Positions 62,682 to 64,000 of a stretch of DNA of 64,000 nucleotides are shown here, one piece after another (position 1 is the first letter of the stretch; each line of letters begins with the position of its first letter). The notes under the pieces are model-generated. The model made no database searches. It had not been told where the DNA came from and worked only from the letters and a program-made list of their open reading frames with translations. Made by a program: the position numbers and the translations under genes. The DNA comes from Verrucomicrobiota bacterium (GTDB taxonomy: Bacteria > Verrucomicrobiota > Verrucomicrobiia > Opitutales > Opitutaceae), in NCBI GenBank assembly GCA_023443455.1, contig JAEZUE010000087.1, forward strand, positions 44,728 to 108,727. Direction: 5' to 3'.

Positions 62682-63611
62682 ATGACGCTCGACAAAATCA
62701 AGGCCGATCTCCTCCGCTCCTACACGGAGGACGGCGGCATCAACCACCTCGACGGCGCCAATCTGCCCTCCGAGGCCGCCGTCGACGCCCTTGCGCGCGG
62801 CTTCATGCACCTGCTCTTCCCGGGCTTTTTCGAAAAGCAGCCGCCGTCGCGCGACGAAGTCGACAGCCTGGTGGGCGGTCAGCTCGCCGAAATCGAACGC
62901 AGCCTGCGTTCCGAAATCGCCAAAGCGCTCGCCTTCGCCGGTCACGAAGATCCGCAGAAAGCGGCCGCCAAGGAGAGTCTGTATCTCCTCGGACAGTTTC
63001 CCACGCTGCGCCGCATCATCCGCACGGACGTCGAGGCGGCCTACGCCGGCGACCCTGCGGCCCGCAGCCACGACGAGATCATCCTCGCCTACCCGTGCGT
63101 CTTGGTAATTTCGTTGCAGCGCATCGCCCATGTGCTCTACCGCCGCGGGGTGCCGTTGCTGCCGCGCATGCTCACCGAGTTCGCGCACGAGCGCACCGGG
63201 GCCGACATCCATCCCGGCGCGAAGATCGGCACCCACTTCTTCGTCGATCACTGCACGGGGGTGGTGATCGGCGAAACCGCCGTGATCGGCGACCACGTGA
63301 AACTCTACCAGGGAGTGACGCTGGGGGCCAAATCCTTCGCCCTCGATCCGCACGGCAACCCCGTCAAAGGCGTGAAGCGCCATCCCGACGTGGGCGACAA
63401 CGTCACGATCTATGCCGGTGCGACCATTCTCGGCGGGGACACAAAAGTCGGGGCGCACTCGATCATCGGCTCCAACGTATGGTTGATGAACTCGGTGCCC
63501 GCGCACAGCCTCGTGACCTACGAGGGCGCCAACCTCTCGGTGCGCCACCGCCGCAAACACGAGTCGCTGGAAGTCGAGTTGCCGTTCGCCGGCTACGATT
63601 ACGAGATCTGA
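62682..63611 (+). CDS. cysE: Serine O-acetyltransferase
   Basis: A 309-residue enzyme making O-acetylserine for cysteine synthesis. An N-terminal helical domain (LDKIKADLLRSYTEDGGINH to FPTLRRIIRTDVEAAYAGDP) is followed by a left-handed beta-helix. Hexapeptide motifs include GADIHPGAKIGTHFFVDHCT, GVVIGETAVIGDHVKLYQGV and VGDNVTIYAGATILGGDTKV. The active-site histidine is in FVDHCTGVV. It is of the longer EpsC-like type, about 310 residues, with the YEGA segment near the end. The ATG at 62682 gives MTLDKIKADLL. Confidence 0.9.
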   Translation: MTLDKIKADLLRSYTEDGGINHLDGANLPSEAAVDALARGFMHLLFPGFFEKQPPSRDEVDSLVGGQLAEIERSLRSEIAKALAFAGHEDPQKAAAKESLYLLGQFPTLRRIIRTDVEAAYAGDPAARSHDEIILAYPCVLVISLQRIAHVLYRRGVPLLPRMLTEFAHERTGADIHPGAKIGTHFFVDHCTGVVIGETAVIGDHVKLYQGVTLGAKSFALDPHGNPVKGVKRHPDVGDNVTIYAGATILGGDTKVGAHSIIGSNVWLMNSVPAHSLVTYEGANLSVRHRRKHESLEVELPFAGYDYEI

Positions 63612-63892
63612 GCCGGGGGCAGGCAATCGGCGCGAAGTGCCGCAGCGGCGGCAAGTTCGACACTACCGTCCGAAACCGCGGGATAGGGAACGACCATCAG
63701 GCGCGGCGGAGTCGGCGGACGGAGTGAACGGTCCAACGCGGGATGTTGGGATTGGCGAGTGCGGATGATAAGCGCCAACACCTATTGCCGCACAGGTGCG
63801 CCGATGCCCGAACCGAACAGGGAATATATGTACGGCTCGATACCTGGGCCTATGAGGTCAGGAACGAGCAAGTAGGCTCGAAGAAGTCGGGC

Positions 63893-63931
63893 AAAAAAAA
63901 GCCCCGGTGTTCCTTGTGGGAACACCGGGGC
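63893..63931 (-). terminator. Terminator of the rRNA operon
   Basis: Minus-strand stem: CCCCGGTGTTCC and GGAACACCGGGG (positions 63902-63913 and 63919-63930), with an extra G-C pair at the base and a five-base loop, followed by eight T residues. It lies just after the 5S rRNA 3' end. The 280 bp between it and the serine acetyltransferase stop codon shows no gene I can support. Confidence 0.9.
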
Positions 63932-63937
63932 ATAAAT

Positions 63938-64000
63938 CCTGGCAATGACCTACTCTCGCGGAACCTAACGTCCAACTACCATTGGCGGCTGAGGGCTTAA
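63938..64000 (-). rRNA. rrf: 5S ribosomal RNA, 3' half (truncated by window edge)
   Basis: Read on the minus strand, the sequence contains GGTAGTTGGACGTTAGGTTC and GCGAGAGTAGGTCATTGCCA, the conserved 3' half of bacterial 5S rRNA ending in the GCCAGG that pairs with the 5' end. The exact 3' end is estimated near 63938. The 5' half and the rest of the operon, expected to be 23S and 16S, lie beyond the window. The operon is convergent with the ilvB-cysE genes. Confidence 0.88.

Noticed and set aside
63599..63781. A 60-codon minus-strand open frame between cysE and the 5S rRNA gene
   Set aside because: No motif, atypical Ala/Pro/Arg composition, and it overlaps the cysE stop codon.

Overview
The window is high-GC, densely packed bacterial chromosome. 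The envelope genes are Gram-negative: Mpl murein recycling, a TonB-dependent receptor, an alginate-export-type outer-membrane protein and RodA. Several features together suggest Verrucomicrobiota, probably near Opitutaceae: RNase Y beside an RNase E/G protein, a TonB receptor with a PPFV-type N-terminal motif, general lack of Shine-Dalgarno sites, and base composition. This placement is inference; only the 3' end of a 5S rRNA gene at the right edge is directly phylogenetic. Most genes are housekeeping or metabolic and there is no intact mobile element.

Layout. 1-10 kb: cyclophilin, an aminotransferase, ftsH-tilS, a fused nucleotidyltransferase/GHMP kinase, serS and a second aminotransferase. 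10-15 kb: mpl, then a signalling cluster of two receiver-only regulators, a HisKA_3-type sensor kinase and a NarL-type regulator. 15-26.5 kb: two metallopeptidases, a 59-residue cysteine protein, a TonB receptor, ferredoxin, rhomboid protease, S41 protease and a large orphan FtsX/MacB-like permease. 26.7-33 kb: a dicarboxylate symporter, a GT39-like membrane protein, a DEDD exonuclease, an inositol-phosphatase-family enzyme, a DUF2971 gene of atypical composition and queF. 33-38 kb: rny, rodA and rng. 38-43 kb: a GDYXXLXY/DUF2157 membrane pair, a tiny flagellar-rod C-terminal-domain protein, another NarL-type regulator, a DUF3592 protein and a decayed IS1182-like transposase.

43-52.6 kb: recR-ybaB, an acetyltransferase and epimerase, a DJ-1 protein, two glycosyltransferases, a disulfide oxidoreductase, hisA and the outer-membrane protein. 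52.6-57.9 kb: a MATE exporter divergent from a GntR/YtrA-type regulator with an ABC ATPase, a large membrane protein and a DUF2059 protein; a promoter with an overlapping palindrome precedes the regulator. 58-64 kb: accA, a YmdB-like phosphoesterase with a downstream partner, ilvB, a serine acetyltransferase and the end of an rRNA operon.

No complete new defence or mobile system is visible. The most unusual material is intergenic: a 40-bp palindromic element in two copies plus a fragment, an 18-bp perfect hairpin bracketed by 14-bp direct repeats, a duplicated 45-bp block upstream of an aminotransferase, a long stem-loop between divergent transport genes, and islands of short tandem motifs arranged as inverted repeats. 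Among proteins, the nucleotidyltransferase-GHMP fusion, the orphan flagellar C-terminal domain protein and the DUF2971 gene most deserve follow-up.
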